The notes: a model not told the origin generated them from the sequence alone. A DNA stretch of 47,940 bases from Clostridiales bacterium (GCA_015055665.1 SVHX01000011.1:1-47940), one strand, 5' to 3'. Shown: positions 15,160 to 27,145, counted from the first letter of the stretch. Made by a program: numbers and translations.

Positions 15160-16955
15160 TGTCAGAAAAGAAAAATAATACCATGAAAATGGGTAAAGGT
15201 GGCGGAGCTGGTAGGGTAGCAGATAAGCCTAAGCATCTTCGCGACACGTTTGTTAAATTACTTAAGTATCTTAAGAAATATTCGGTACAGATTATACTAT
15301 CGCTTGTATTCTCGGGAATTAGTGTAGTACTTGGAATTATTGGCCCAGACCTTATTAAGAAAATTGGTGAGGCTATACTCGAAACTGAGGTTAACTTGTC
15401 AAAAATTACTGAGGTTGGTATAACGCTAATAATAATTTATGTTAGTAGCTTCTTGTTCTCGCTAATTCAGTCGTTTATAATGAGCGGTGTAACTGCCAAG
15501 ATTAGTAAAGACTTTAGACACAAAATATGTCGCAAGATTAATAATCTTCCACTTAGCTATCTAGACAGAGTTAAGAGTGGAGATATATTATCTCGTATGA
15601 CCAATGACGTAGACCTACTTAGCGATACTTTAAGCCAATCGCTTAGTTCAATAATTACTTGTGTAGCGATTGTAATTGGCTCTGTAATAATGATGTTTAA
15701 GTATTCTTGGAGCTTAACATTAATTGTATTATGTATATTGCCTGTTAGTATGGTGGTAATTGCATTGATGTTTAAGTTTAGCCAGAAGTACTTTAAGATG
15801 CAACAAGATAGCCTAGGAGATATCAACGGTCATATAGAGGAGATATACTCTGGGCATAATGTTATTAAGATATACAATGCCGAAGATGATGTGCTAGAAG
15901 ACTTTGACAAATACAATAATAGTCTATTCTCTTCCTCTATCAAGGGTAATGTTCTTAGCGGACTAATGCATCCTGTGATGAACTTCTTTGGTAATATTGG
16001 ATATATATTAATTGTTATCCTTGGTGGAATAATTGCTCTAGAGGATATATCCTTCTTAGCGGCTATTATACCATTTGCAACTTATTACAAGAGATTTAAT
16101 AACCAGATTAGCCAAGTAGCCTCTATATCCAGTACGTTGCAGACTACTCTTGCTGCTGCTGAGAGGATATTCGAGTTCTTAGACGAAACCGAGCAAGAGG
16201 ACGAAAAGCAGAAAACTACCAAGTTAAAAGATATCGAAGGTAATGTGGAATTTAAAGACATTAACTTTGGATACACTCCAGATAAGCAGATATTACATGA
16301 ACTTAATCTTAAGTGTAAGGCAGGTCAGAAGATAGCAATTGTAGGCTCGACTGGTGCAGGTAAGACAACTCTTGTCAATCTACTTATGAGATTCTACGAG
16401 GTAGATAGCGGAGATATATTAATAGATGGAACAAGTATACAATCGATAAAACGAGAAAATGTCCGAAATCTATTTGGTATGGTATTGCAAGATACAGTGC
16501 TATTCGAGGGTACTATTAGAGAAAACATTGCATATGGTAGCAAAAATGTCAAAGAAGAAGACATTATCGAAGTGTGCAAAGCAACTGGAATACATCACTT
16601 AATAATGTCACAACCTAAAGGCTACGATATGATGATTACCGAGTCAACTACATTTAGTGCAGGCGAGAAACAGCTAATTACGATTGCTCGTGCAATGTTA
16701 CACAATGCACCAATGCTAATCTTGGACGAAGCAACATCAAGTGTAGATACTCGTACAGAAGTACTTATTCAGAAAGCTATGGACAAATTAATGCATGGGC
16801 GTACTTCGTTTATTATTGCCCACAGACTATCCACAATTATTAATGCCGACCGAATAGTTGTTATGAAGGATGGTCGAATTGTTGAGGTTGGCAAACACAA
16901 AGAATTGCTAGAATTAGGCGGAGTATACGCTAGCCTATACAATGCTCAATTCTAA
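15159..16955 (+). CDS. ABC exporter half-transporter, catalytic subunit
   Basis: A 598-aa partner of the preceding subunit: a basic Gly-rich N-terminus, six membrane helices (about 40-320) and an ATPase domain. Walker A is GSTGAGKT (396-403), Walker B D523-E524 keeps the catalytic Glu, and H555 is present. The signature is altered to FSAGEKQ (499-505) instead of LSGGQ. This complements the first subunit exactly: one active site (this Walker motif plus the partner's normal signature) and one degenerate site. AAAGGAGGT precedes the ATG by 8 bp, and the genes overlap, so they are made together. The substrate is unknown; relatives export drugs, lipids or peptides. Confidence 0.93.
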   Translation: MSEKKNNTMKMGKGGGAGRVADKPKHLRDTFVKLLKYLKKYSVQIILSLVFSGISVVLGIIGPDLIKKIGEAILETEVNLSKITEVGITLIIIYVSSFLFSLIQSFIMSGVTAKISKDFRHKICRKINNLPLSYLDRVKSGDILSRMTNDVDLLSDTLSQSLSSIITCVAIVIGSVIMMFKYSWSLTLIVLCILPVSMVVIALMFKFSQKYFKMQQDSLGDINGHIEEIYSGHNVIKIYNAEDDVLEDFDKYNNSLFSSSIKGNVLSGLMHPVMNFFGNIGYILIVILGGIIALEDISFLAAIIPFATYYKRFNNQISQVASISSTLQTTLAAAERIFEFLDETEQEDEKQKTTKLKDIEGNVEFKDINFGYTPDKQILHELNLKCKAGQKIAIVGSTGAGKTTLVNLLMRFYEVDSGDILIDGTSIQSIKRENVRNLFGMVLQDTVLFEGTIRENIAYGSKNVKEEDIIEVCKATGIHHLIMSQPKGYDMMITESTTFSAGEKQLITIARAMLHNAPMLILDEATSSVDTRTEVLIQKAMDKLMHGRTSFIIAHRLSTIINADRIVVMKDGRIVEVGKHKELLELGGVYASLYNAQF

Positions 16956-17004
16956 TCAGTATACAATAGGATAACTTCGTAAAAAATATAGAAAATCAAT
17001 AAAA

Positions 17005-17037
17005 TAAAAAATAGCAGACTAAGGTTCTGCTATTTTT
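17005..17037 (+). terminator. Terminator of the ABC exporter operon
   Basis: AAATAGCAGA / TCTGCTATTTTTT stem with T run. The segment just before it (16961-17000) shares GGATAACTTCGTAAAAA and nearby bases with the region before the gyrA terminator. Confidence 0.85.
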
Positions 17038-17061
17038 TGTGCACAAATTTTGATAACCCTA

Positions 17062-17090
17062 TTGAAATGCGGTTTCGTATATGTTAAAAT
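17062..17090 (+). promoter_or_regulatory. Promoter of the HExxH protein gene
   Basis: TTGAAA, a 17-bp spacer, TAAAAT, 33 bp before the ATG. Confidence 0.7.
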
Positions 17091-17123
17091 ATATCTAATG
17101 TAATTAAAAAGGATTGGGTTATT

Positions 17124-19259
17124 ATGATAGTTAATGGTAATTACGAGTGGTTTGACTTCGAGGCTAACAAGGACAAACTTGCCAATGCCGCAACTGTATT
17201 CTATGGTGAAGATAAGAGAGATATAATTGAGCACAAGCTAGATAGGATAATTTATGTGCCTTATCACAAGATTGGAGATGTATTTAGATATTATCAGCAT
17301 TATTTCAAGCAACACAATGATGAGATTATGGCAGAAATCAAATCTAGGCTTGGTAGCGAATACGCTAATTGCGATCTAGGCACAGATGCTTATAGCTTGG
17401 TATCTGGTCTTAACGTGGCAAGGGTTGCTACTGGATTGGATCTACAAAGAAGACCATTTAACGACTCTGTTATTAATGAAATCGTAGATATGCGTATTGA
17501 GGTATGCAAGCAGTTTGGACTAGAGTACTCGGAAGAATCTATGGAGAAGCTTCACGAGATTAGCAAGGTGGTTAAGTCTGCTTATCGTGATGTTCTTAAG
17601 AGATATCATTGTGATGTAACACGAGATGTTTATCGTTATTCGGATAACAAACTCCTTAATACTCAGGCGTTCTTGACTACTATTAACAAATATAATGTTA
17701 ATCTTCATCCAAATGATGTTGCAGTGATATCCGATCCAGAGATGTCAAGTTCTGATCTAGATAGACTACATAGCGAGTATGTATATTACGGAGCAGATAT
17801 ATCTGAGCCGGGTCTTATTGAGGCTTTTACCTCAGCTAAGCGAAATGCTAGCGAGAAAGACCCAGACGAAATGATTACTATGCTTATCGATAGAATATTC
17901 TACTTTATGGCTGTATGTGATGAGGTAGAGCTTAATTATATCGATAGAGATGAGATATTTAAGTCCAAGACAGATGAGGAATTCGAGGAATTCTCTGAGA
18001 GGGTTAAGCAAGAGTATTTCCATATAGTGGCAGATCATCCAGATCTAATGGTATCTCCAGCTATTGCAGATTCGATTGAGGCTAATAGGAAATCTTTCCT
18101 CAATATGTGTACAACAGGTTGTAGATTCGCAGAATTTATTAATCAATCATACCTTGATGGTTCTCAGGTTAGAGAGTACTTTGGAGATCAACCAGAGTGG
18201 ACAACTTATGCGGTTAAGCGTGGTCAGAATATATTTAATCCTTGGAATATAATATTCTTTAACGAGAGTCTTAGCGACAGCAGAGAGTGGTTGTTATTCG
18301 CTCTTGCACACGAGCTTAACCATGCTCTTAGTCATGGTAATATAATACTATCGCATGACGGCAAGAAAGCCTTTGCATTTGTGGGTATCGAAGGTGGCAG
18401 GATTAAAGTAAAAGGCGGACACTATGCCGAAGACTACGATTATAGTAACGAGAAGGATAAGGCTATTAACATAGCTGACGAAGATATTAACGATTGTATG
18501 GGCATTGAGATTGCTAGGATATTTGAGGAGCTATATGGGTTGCCTTTTCCGCAAAGTGATTATCAGCACGATACGCCAGACAAGGAGAACAACTCGATTT
18601 ATTCCCGTTACGACTTTATGTTGCATAAGCTTTATACTCAGTTTAAAGAAGAGATTAAGGACTTTGTTATAGGAAGTGATGGCAAGATATTCTACGACCT
18701 AGAGGGCGTTCCAATGCCTAATAGATTTATGGAAGTGCTTAATAATATACGTTTCTGGTTTGAGAAGAATCTTAATCCTAAGAAGACAGCCTCTCGAGGA
18801 TTCCTTAGCCGTAGATATACCGAACAGCTTGGTGCATTGATATCTGAATTTAAGGATAGCCCAGAATATAATTGGGCGATTATCGGTGAAGAAGAGGATT
18901 TCGACACACGCGTAATTAGTGGTAGAAATCTTGAGGAATTTAGAGGAAAAATCAATGACGATGTACTTGATAAATTAATTAGTTACAAAGAGCGTGCTGA
19001 GGCAATTGTAGACAAGATGATTGCTGAGAAACAAGACATATATACTCGTGCAGGACGTATGCCTCAGGTGCGTAGACGTAAGCCAAAAGATTATTATACT
19101 AGCCGTATTAAGTCTGGTGCATCTAGTGTTATGGATGAGCTTAGACATAAATTATACAAAGTTACAGATAAGTTGTATGCTAAGAAGTCTGCTATTCAAA
19201 GACCTAATCTAAATATAGGTCTAGAAACTCAAGACGAAGACAAAACAATTGATGAATAA
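17124..19259 (+). CDS. Unrecognised 711-aa protein with HExxH zinc-protease motif
   Basis: I do not recognise a named family. The key feature is FALAHELNHALSH (393-405), a textbook HExxH (H396, E397, H400) inside a hydrophobic helix, as in zincin metalloproteases. About 55 residues later an acidic stretch (DEDINDCMGIEIARIFEE, 452-469) could supply a third ligand, as Glu/Asp does in gluzincins. The first 390 residues are helical and charged. The C-terminus (about 560-711) is basic, including RRRK near residue 650. No signal peptide or membrane segment is visible, so a cytoplasmic enzyme is likely. A clear ribosome site (AAAGGA) and its own promoter are present. It lies between the exporter operon and dnaN; the context does not explain it. 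Confidence 0.6.
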   Translation: MIVNGNYEWFDFEANKDKLANAATVFYGEDKRDIIEHKLDRIIYVPYHKIGDVFRYYQHYFKQHNDEIMAEIKSRLGSEYANCDLGTDAYSLVSGLNVARVATGLDLQRRPFNDSVINEIVDMRIEVCKQFGLEYSEESMEKLHEISKVVKSAYRDVLKRYHCDVTRDVYRYSDNKLLNTQAFLTTINKYNVNLHPNDVAVISDPEMSSSDLDRLHSEYVYYGADISEPGLIEAFTSAKRNASEKDPDEMITMLIDRIFYFMAVCDEVELNYIDRDEIFKSKTDEEFEEFSERVKQEYFHIVADHPDLMVSPAIADSIEANRKSFLNMCTTGCRFAEFINQSYLDGSQVREYFGDQPEWTTYAVKRGQNIFNPWNIIFFNESLSDSREWLLFALAHELNHALSHGNIILSHDGKKAFAFVGIEGGRIKVKGGHYAEDYDYSNEKDKAINIADEDINDCMGIEIARIFEELYGLPFPQSDYQHDTPDKENNSIYSRYDFMLHKLYTQFKEEIKDFVIGSDGKIFYDLEGVPMPNRFMEVLNNIRFWFEKNLNPKKTASRGFLSRRYTEQLGALISEFKDSPEYNWAIIGEEEDFDTRVISGRNLEEFRGKINDDVLDKLISYKERAEAIVDKMIAEKQDIYTRAGRMPQVRRRKPKDYYTSRIKSGASSVMDELRHKLYKVTDKLYAKKSAIQRPNLNIGLETQDEDKTIDE

Positions 19260-19302
19260 AAATAATTTATATAATAAATATTAATAAGATATGCAAAATC
19301 AA

Positions 19303-19331
19303 TTGTTTTGTAGCCAAAAAAGTGATAAACT
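19303..19331 (+). promoter_or_regulatory. Probable promoter of dnaN
   Basis: TTGTTT, a 17-bp spacer, TAAACT. Downstream, before the gene, a CTTAGGA/TCCTAAG hairpin (19356-19374) lies in the 5' leader. Confidence 0.45.
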
Positions 19332-19409
19332 AATATTGTAATTGATGATGTAATGCTTAGGAGTGTGTCCTAAGATAATAATATATTGCAAAGTGAAAGA
19401 GGATTAGAT

Positions 19410-20513
19410 ATGAAGATTATATGTGATGGAGCGGATTTATCCGAGGCAGTTCTTAAGGTTAGCAAAGGTACTTCTAGCAAGACCACCAATCCAATACTCG
19501 AAGGTATTAAAGTTGTTGCTGAGGAAGATTATGTTACCCTTAGTGCTACCGACCTTGAGCTATCTGTTGAGAAGACTATTAGAGCTATGGTGCAGATTGA
19601 AGGCGAGATGGTAGTTCCGGGTAAGTTCTTCTGTGAATATATCAAGAAGCTTAACAACGAGCAGATTGAGCTTAATGTAGATGAGAAGAATATGCTATCT
19701 ATCAAGTATACAGATAGCGTAGGTAAGATACAGTGTCTTAATGCCAACGAGTTCCCTCAGATTAAACAAATTGAGGATAGTGCGTATTTTGAGATGAAAG
19801 AGAAGGATCTTAAATCTCTTATTGCCAAGTCTATATATGCGGTAGCTACCGAAGATGTTAGACCAATACTTAAGGGTGTTAAGTTAGAGGTGTCCAAGGA
19901 TAAGGTTACTGCTGTCGCTCTAGACGGATACAGACTAGCAGTAGTGCATAAGCCAGTACTTAATACAACTGCCGAATTTAGTTGTATTATCCCAGCTAGA
20001 TCTCTTAATGAGATTAGCAAATTATTAGGTGACGAAGACAAAACAATCAGACTTAATATCGGTCGCAACTATCTAATGGTAGATATAGATAATACCAAGC
20101 TTACTACACGTTTGCTCGAAGGCGACTTTATTAATTATAGCCAGATTATCCCAACTGATTTCAATACTAATATTGTACTTAACAAAGATCAACTATTGGA
20201 TGCACTAGAGCGTGCTAGTCTACTTAGTAGGGTAGATAGGAACAACCTAGTTAAGTTCGAGATTTCGGACAAGGTAATGAAGTTGTCTAGCAAATCCGAA
20301 ATAGGTGATATCAAGGAAAACATTACAATATCTCTAACTGGTAACGACCTTAATATTGCATTTAATGCAAGATACTTTACCGAAGCACTTAGAGCTACAT
20401 CTGACGAATTCCTTAAGCTTAAGTTTACATCTGCTGTTAGTCCATGTGTTATTACTAGTAACGATACAGACGAGTTCTTGTATCTAATACTTCCTGTAAG
20501 AATTATGAATTAG
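19410..20513 (+). CDS. dnaN: DNA polymerase III beta sliding clamp
   Basis: A 367-aa processivity clamp, which encircles DNA as a dimer of three-domain subunits. The three clamp domains are visible (about 1-120, 125-245, 246-367). The protein ends in the conserved YLILPVRIMN type tail that helps form the partner-binding pocket. I use the ATG at 19410, with AGAGGA 8 bp upstream; an upstream in-frame TTG at 19386 would add eight residues and has no ribosome site. In most Bacillota dnaN directly follows dnaA and precedes recF. Here its neighbours are the HExxH gene and a YwaF-like gene, so the usual dnaA-dnaN-recF order is broken. Confidence 0.96.
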   Translation: MKIICDGADLSEAVLKVSKGTSSKTTNPILEGIKVVAEEDYVTLSATDLELSVEKTIRAMVQIEGEMVVPGKFFCEYIKKLNNEQIELNVDEKNMLSIKYTDSVGKIQCLNANEFPQIKQIEDSAYFEMKEKDLKSLIAKSIYAVATEDVRPILKGVKLEVSKDKVTAVALDGYRLAVVHKPVLNTTAEFSCIIPARSLNEISKLLGDEDKTIRLNIGRNYLMVDIDNTKLTTRLLEGDFINYSQIIPTDFNTNIVLNKDQLLDALERASLLSRVDRNNLVKFEISDKVMKLSSKSEIGDIKENITISLTGNDLNIAFNARYFTEALRATSDEFLKLKFTSAVSPCVITSNDTDEFLYLILPVRIMN

Positions 20514-20545
20514 TTGTAACCCAAGCTTAGGCTTGAATAATAGTT

Positions 20546-20576
20546 GGCGGACTTTCGTGTTCGCCACTTGTTTTTA
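20546..20576 (+). terminator. Hairpin terminator after dnaN
   Basis: GGCGGAC / GTTCGCC stem (one G-U pair) followed by ACTTGTTTTTA. A small CAAGC/GCTTG hairpin precedes it. Confidence 0.7.
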
Positions 20577-20603
20577 CTATAAATAGAGGAGCTTGATAAA
20601 ATT

Positions 20604-21485
20604 ATGATAATCAAGATGTTTAATTTTTGGTACTTTTTCTGGATAATTACTGCAATCGAAATGATTGTTCTTCTTTACTTTGGACTCAAGAAGGCTAGCC
20701 CTAAGGTGCAGAAGTGGGTGTTATTTGGATTTTTAGCTTTCGGATTGTTATTACATTTCCTTAAAGTATTTATTCCGCCATACTCGGTAGATGAGGCACG
20801 TATGCTAAGAGATTCGTGGTTTGTTAATATATGTGCAGCTAATATATTCGTCTTCCCAATATTCTTTCTTACTAAGAACAAATATCTTAAGGATTATATG
20901 TTCTATATAGGCGTGATTAGTGGATTAATTGCTCTATTATATCCACAAGAGCCACTTGCCAAGTCTAATCAATTAGGCGAATTCTGGGATATTGTTAGAT
21001 TCTATTACCATCATTGGCAGTTGATTGCAGTGCTACTACTCATGATACTACTTGGTCATCATAAGTTGTCGTATAAGAGAATCTGGACAGCACCAGTAGG
21101 CTTGCTATTATTAATGCTATTTATTATGCTTAATCAACTGTTCCAGAGTGAGCTTGGATTCATACCTCTTAGGAGTGATGATTTCTTTGATATTAATTAC
21201 AAGAATTCTTCTTATATCTGGGGACCGGGCGAAAATGATGCAATTGGTAATTTTCTAGCGTTCTTCTGCCCAGGGTTCTTTAGACGAACTCCTGCCGGTG
21301 CACACGAAGGAGCTACTAAATATTGGCCTTGGTTCTGGCTGATATTCCCAGTGTTTATATTGGTAACTCCAATGGCGTTTGGTCTATGTATGATTTTTGA
21401 CCACAAGAACTTTGTCAAAGACGCCAAAAACGCATGGGCTAAGTTTAAGACCGAAACTGGCTGGGGCGAGAAGTTAAGTAAGTAA
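20604..21485 (+). CDS. YwaF/TMEM164-like integral membrane protein
   Basis: A 293-aa protein with about six or seven membrane helices: roughly 8-25, 38-56, 74-90, 97-112, 133-148, 158-176 and 243-262. The pattern of a Cys-containing helix (NICAANIF), then FLTKNKYLKDYMFYIGVISGLIALL split over two helices, then a P and an RFYYHHW segment resembles the YwaF (TIGR02206) / TMEM164 family, of uncertain function in bacteria. AGAGGAG lies 12 bp before the ATG. It sits between the dnaN terminator and a convergent leftward gene, probably a separate unit, though no good promoter is visible in the short gap. Confidence 0.6.
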   Translation: MIIKMFNFWYFFWIITAIEMIVLLYFGLKKASPKVQKWVLFGFLAFGLLLHFLKVFIPPYSVDEARMLRDSWFVNICAANIFVFPIFFLTKNKYLKDYMFYIGVISGLIALLYPQEPLAKSNQLGEFWDIVRFYYHHWQLIAVLLLMILLGHHKLSYKRIWTAPVGLLLLMLFIMLNQLFQSELGFIPLRSDDFFDINYKNSSYIWGPGENDAIGNFLAFFCPGFFRRTPAGAHEGATKYWPWFWLIFPVFILVTPMAFGLCMIFDHKNFVKDAKNAWAKFKTETGWGEKLSK

Positions 21486-21544
21486 TTATAGCATATAATC
21501 GTTTTGTGGCGATAAGAACTTTTTTAATAGATATGTCGTGTAAC

Positions 21545-21580
21545 AAAAAAGTAACATACAGATTTGTGTGTTACTTTTTC
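21545..21580. terminator. Bidirectional terminator between convergent genes
   Basis: AAAAAAGTAACA / TGTTACTTTTT stem with an A run on one side and a T run on the other. It serves the YwaF-like gene and the leftward 188-aa gene. Confidence 0.8.
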
Positions 21581-21594
21581 TTTGGTATATTAAA

Positions 21595-22161
21595 TTACAT
21601 CTCTTCTTTCTCTACGGTATATCCCACGTTATCCATATCAGCCATAACAATTGTGCCAGTAGATATGTCTGACTTAAGCTTAGCAATTTGCTTACCAAGC
21701 TTATGAGCTCGGTACTCGTGGTATTTGCTAGAGATTGGTCTTGTAGCGTAAGCATATTCGTTAAGAGCACTAATTACTAGAGCTTCAATTGCTGTTAGTA
21801 TCATAAAAGCTGCAGGCTTTGCTACGTCTTCGCTCATAAGGAAATCTGGGTTGATATTGCCAGCAATTGAGAAGTTGGCAAATAGTGTGCTAATAAATGA
21901 TACAGCTCCTACTGCACCCATGCCGTTAACGTCTTGGGATTTGTCTACTTGGCTTAGTTCGTGTTCCTTGCAGAGCTTGTCTTTAAGCTTCTCGACCTTA
22001 ACAATGCAATCTGCAACGTACTTGCCTAGATTAACCCTAAATTCTTCTTGCTCCTCTGGTGTCATGCTATATATGTATTTATTCATATTAGCTCTAAATT
22101 CGGCGATATCTTCCTCTGTAATATCTCCATTTGGTTGATTAAAATTTAAGTTCTTATTCAT
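21595..22161 (-). CDS. Hypothetical protein, 188 aa, two possible membrane helices
   Basis: No family recognised. Residues 1-75 are acidic and helical (EEDIAEFRANMNKYIYSM, EEFRVNLGKYVADC), likely a coiled coil. Two hydrophobic segments follow (about 83-103 and 115-136), then a basic helical part with YHEYRAHKLGKQIAKLK (about 147-163). The layout suggests a small membrane-associated protein. GAGGGG ribosome site and a near-consensus promoter (TTGACA-17-TAGAAT) support expression. It is the only leftward gene between dnaN and gyrB. Confidence 0.65.
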   Translation of the reverse strand: MNKNLNFNQPNGDITEEDIAEFRANMNKYIYSMTPEEQEEFRVNLGKYVADCIVKVEKLKDKLCKEHELSQVDKSQDVNGMGAVGAVSFISTLFANFSIAGNINPDFLMSEDVAKPAAFMILTAIEALVISALNEYAYATRPISSKYHEYRAHKLGKQIAKLKSDISTGTIVMADMDNVGYTVEKEEM

Positions 22162-22205
22162 AATCTCTTCCCCTCTTTGTTACCCATTATTTTTTACTTA
22201 GACTT

Positions 22206-22234
22206 ATTCTAGCACACTGGTATTCCACTGTCAA
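22206..22234 (-). promoter_or_regulatory. Promoter of the 188-aa gene
   Basis: TTGACA, a 17-bp spacer, TAGAAT on the minus strand with extended TG. Confidence 0.8.
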
Positions 22235-22321
22235 TACGCATTTTCGAAAAAAATGTATATTTTATATATTTTTCTTATATATTAATATAATATATTATAT
22301 CTATAATATAGGTGAAATTTG

Positions 22322-22350
22322 TTGGATTATTCAAACAAATGTGTTATAAT
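22322..22350 (+). promoter_or_regulatory. Promoter of gyrB-gyrA
   Basis: TTGGAT, a 17-bp spacer, TATAAT. An almost pure A/T stretch (22255-22310) lies just upstream and may act as an UP element or as a supercoiling-sensitive segment. Confidence 0.75.
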
Positions 22351-22391
22351 AATTATGTAAAATTCTAGGCAAAATGCCAATCCCTAATTAA

Positions 22392-24365
<1,974 letters not shown>

Positions 24366-24381
24366 ATCATAGGAGATTATT

Positions 24382-26943
24382 ATGGATAAGATAGAATTAG
24401 ACGAAATAATAGATAAGATAGATGGTAGCAAGGTTCTTGATGTTAAGGTTAAGGAAGAGCTAGAGAAGTCTTTTATTGCATATGCTATGGCGGTTAATGT
24501 TAGCCGTGCTATTCCTGATGTGCGTGATGGTCTTAAACCAGTTCATAGACGTATTATATATGCTATGGGCAACAACTTAGGATTGTACAATGACAAGCCT
24601 TTCCGTAAGAGTGCAACTATTATCGGTGAAGTTATGGGTAAATTCCACCCACACGGTGATAGTGCTATATATGATGCCCTCGTTAGACTAGCTCAAGACT
24701 TTACAATTAATTGCCCGCTTGTAGAAGGTCATGGTAACTTTGGTTCGGTAGATGGAGATCCTCCAGCGGCATCACGTTATACCGAGGCTCGTATGAGCAA
24801 GATTGCCGGTGAGATGCTTAATGGTATACATCAAGAAACAGTTGACTTCTACCCTAACTTTGATGGTAGAGAGATGCAACCGGTTGTTCTTCCTAGCAGA
24901 TTTCCTAATCTACTTGTTAATGGTAGTGATGGTATTGCGGTAGGTATGGCAACTAATGTACCACCTCATAACTTGTGCGAGGTTGTCAATGGCGTTATTG
25001 CACTTATTGATAATCCAGAGATTACAGTAGACGAGCTTATGCAGTATATTCCTGCTCCAGACTTCCCTACCAAAGGTCAAGTTATTGGAGGCAAGGGTAT
25101 CAAGGATATGTATGCTACCGGTAAAGGAACTTTCACAATTAGAGCCAAAGCCGAGATTGAGGAAGAGAATGATAGACAACATATCGTTATTACAGAGATA
25201 CCTTATCAAGTTAACAAAGCTAAGCTTATTATTCAGATAGCAGATATGGTCAAGTCCAAGAGAATCGAAGGCATATCTGATATTAGAGAAGAAAGCGATA
25301 GAGAAGGTATGCGTATAGTTGTAGATATTAAGCGTGATGCTAATGCTCAGGTAGTGCTTAATAACCTATACAAACATACTCAGCTACAGATATCATTTGG
25401 AGCTATCAACTTAGCTCTAGTAGATGGCACACCTAAGGTATTACCACTTAAGGATATATTAGTACATTATCTTAACTTCCAGAAGGAAGTAATCTATCGT
25501 AGAACTAAGTACGAATTAGACAAAGCCGAGGCTCGTGCACATATCTTGCGAGGGCTTGTAATTGCTCAGGCTAATATTGATGAGGTTATTAGACAGATTA
25601 AGCTATCTAATGATAAACAAGATGCGGTAGATAGATTAACAAGATTATTTAACCTAGACGAGAAGCAAGCTAACGCAATACTTGATATGCGACTTCAGAA
25701 GCTTACTGGGCTGGAAGTTGAGAAGCTTAAAGCCGAGCTTGAGGAAGTTGAGAATCTTATCAAGGAATACAAAGAGATTCTTGCTAGCGAGCTAAGAGTG
25801 CTAGAGATTATCAAGGGCGACTTAATTGAGATTAAGGACAAGTACGGTGTACCTCGTAAGACAGAAATCAGCTTTGATTACACTAGTCTAGATATTGGTG
25901 ATCTAATACCTAGACAGACAGTAGTACTTTCTCTAACACATGGCGGATACATCAAGCGTATGCCAGTTAGCGAGTACAAGGCTCAGCACAGAGGCGGTGT
26001 TGGTGTAGTTGGTCATAAGACTAAGGAAGAAGATTTCGTGGAAGATATATTCATAACATCTTCGCATGATGAGTTATTGTGCTTCTCGACTAAGGGTAGA
26101 GTATATACCATCCGTGGTTATGAAGTTCCAGAAGCTCAGAAGACTTCCAAGGGCAGAGCAATGGTTAACCTGTTGCAGTTAGACAAAGACGAATCAATTA
26201 CAACTATTATACCTATCAAAGAGGAAGATGAAGGCTGTCTAATGATGGCTACTCGCAACGGCCTTATTAAGAAGACTCGCCTAGAAGAATTTAGATCAAT
26301 TCGTAGAGGCGGTAAGATTGCTATTAAGCTTAACGAAGGAGATGTGCTAATTAGTGTAAGATTAGCACAGCCTAAAGATGAATTGTTGCTAGCTAGTAGC
26401 GAAGGTAAGTGTATTAGATTCTGTGAGAATACAGTTAGACCTCTTGGTCGTGACACAATGGGTGTTAAAGCTATGAAGATGTCTGAAGGCGAAACTGTGG
26501 TAAGTATGATAATAATTACTCCAGGATCAGATATCTTAACAGTATCCGAAAATGGTTACGGCAAGCGTACAAGCGAAGATGAATATAGATTGCAAGGTCG
26601 TAACGGTAAGGGTATCAAGGCCGGTATATTTAACGAGATAACTGGTAACCTTGTTAACCTTAGACAAGTAACAGACGAAGATGATATTATGATGATAGCA
26701 GATGACGGCGTTGTTATTAGAGTGTCTGCTACCGAAATTAATCAGATTGGACGAAACACCAAGGGTGTAAGAATAATGAAGATCAAAGAGAAATCTAGAA
26801 TAGTCTGTGTGGCAGTAACTAAGTCGGAAAAGTCTGAAGAAAAAATGGCCGAAGAACTAGTTGAAGAAGAACCAGTAGAGGCAATTATTACAGAACCAGT
26901 GGTAGAAGATGTAACTCCTACCGAGAACAACGAATTGTTGTAA
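24382..26943 (+). CDS. gyrA: DNA gyrase subunit A
   Basis: An 853-aa breakage-reunion subunit. The catalytic tyrosine is Y133 (SRYTEARM). The quinolone region reads [10 protein letters not shown] with Ser94 and Asp93, the sensitive-type residues. The beta-pinwheel C-terminal domain (about 510-820) begins with a GyrA box reading QHRGGVG (consensus QRRGGKG), which marks gyrase rather than topoisomerase IV. An acidic tail rich in E, V and P (about 825-853) ends the protein. GGAG ribosome site. Its terminator is separated from the stop codon by a cloverleaf repeat. Confidence 0.97.
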   Translation: MDKIELDEIIDKIDGSKVLDVKVKEELEKSFIAYAMAVNVSRAIPDVRDGLKPVHRRIIYAMGNNLGLYNDKPFRKSATIIGEVMGKFHPHGDSAIYDALVRLAQDFTINCPLVEGHGNFGSVDGDPPAASRYTEARMSKIAGEMLNGIHQETVDFYPNFDGREMQPVVLPSRFPNLLVNGSDGIAVGMATNVPPHNLCEVVNGVIALIDNPEITVDELMQYIPAPDFPTKGQVIGGKGIKDMYATGKGTFTIRAKAEIEEENDRQHIVITEIPYQVNKAKLIIQIADMVKSKRIEGISDIREESDREGMRIVVDIKRDANAQVVLNNLYKHTQLQISFGAINLALVDGTPKVLPLKDILVHYLNFQKEVIYRRTKYELDKAEARAHILRGLVIAQANIDEVIRQIKLSNDKQDAVDRLTRLFNLDEKQANAILDMRLQKLTGLEVEKLKAELEEVENLIKEYKEILASELRVLEIIKGDLIEIKDKYGVPRKTEISFDYTSLDIGDLIPRQTVVLSLTHGGYIKRMPVSEYKAQHRGGVGVVGHKTKEEDFVEDIFITSSHDELLCFSTKGRVYTIRGYEVPEAQKTSKGRAMVNLLQLDKDESITTIIPIKEEDEGCLMMATRNGLIKKTRLEEFRSIRRGGKIAIKLNEGDVLISVRLAQPKDELLLASSEGKCIRFCENTVRPLGRDTMGVKAMKMSEGETVVSMIIITPGSDILTVSENGYGKRTSEDEYRLQGRNGKGIKAGIFNEITGNLVNLRQVTDEDDIMMIADDGVVIRVSATEINQIGRNTKGVRIMKIKEKSRIVCVAVTKSEKSEEKMAEELVEEEPVEAIITEPVVEDVTPTENNELL

Positions 26944-26954
26944 AATAAATTATA

Positions 26955-27090
26955 ATATCGGAAGTTCAAGCAAGCAGTGCGAAGCAATATTTGAATTGAA
27001 CTGACGACCATTTCACTATTGTGTCAGCTAAGAATTAGCTTTGTGATGAAAATCACACGAGTTGCGTTAGCAACATTACATAATGTATAT
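26955..27090 (+). repeat. Cloverleaf repeat, copy 6 (variant arms), in the gyrA 3' region
   Basis: Complete unit in plus orientation, 11 bp after the gyrA stop. Standard AGTTCAA/TTGAACT hairpin, but variant cloverleaf arms: AGCTAA/TTAGCT (27026-27040), TTGTGAT/ATCACA (about 27041-27057) and GTTGC/GCAAC (27061-27074). The outer stem has shifted to ATTGTGT/ACATAAT with one G-U pair. It should be transcribed with gyrBA. Confidence 0.9.
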
Positions 27091-27145
27091 TAGTGTATAT
27101 CAGTATATACAAATGGATAACTTCGTAAAAATCAATAAAATATAA

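Noticed and set aside
9690-17049. TTTTTGCACAAAT-like motif at 9691, 13382 and 17038
   Set aside because: It occurs in three different contexts (after a promoter, in a leader, after a terminator) and is short and AT-rich, so chance is likely.
19386-19409. Longer dnaN start
   Set aside because: The TTG has no ribosome site, and the added residues lie outside the conserved clamp start.
22250-22310. Second replication origin upstream of gyrB
   Set aside because: The A/T tract is short and no DnaA boxes accompany it.
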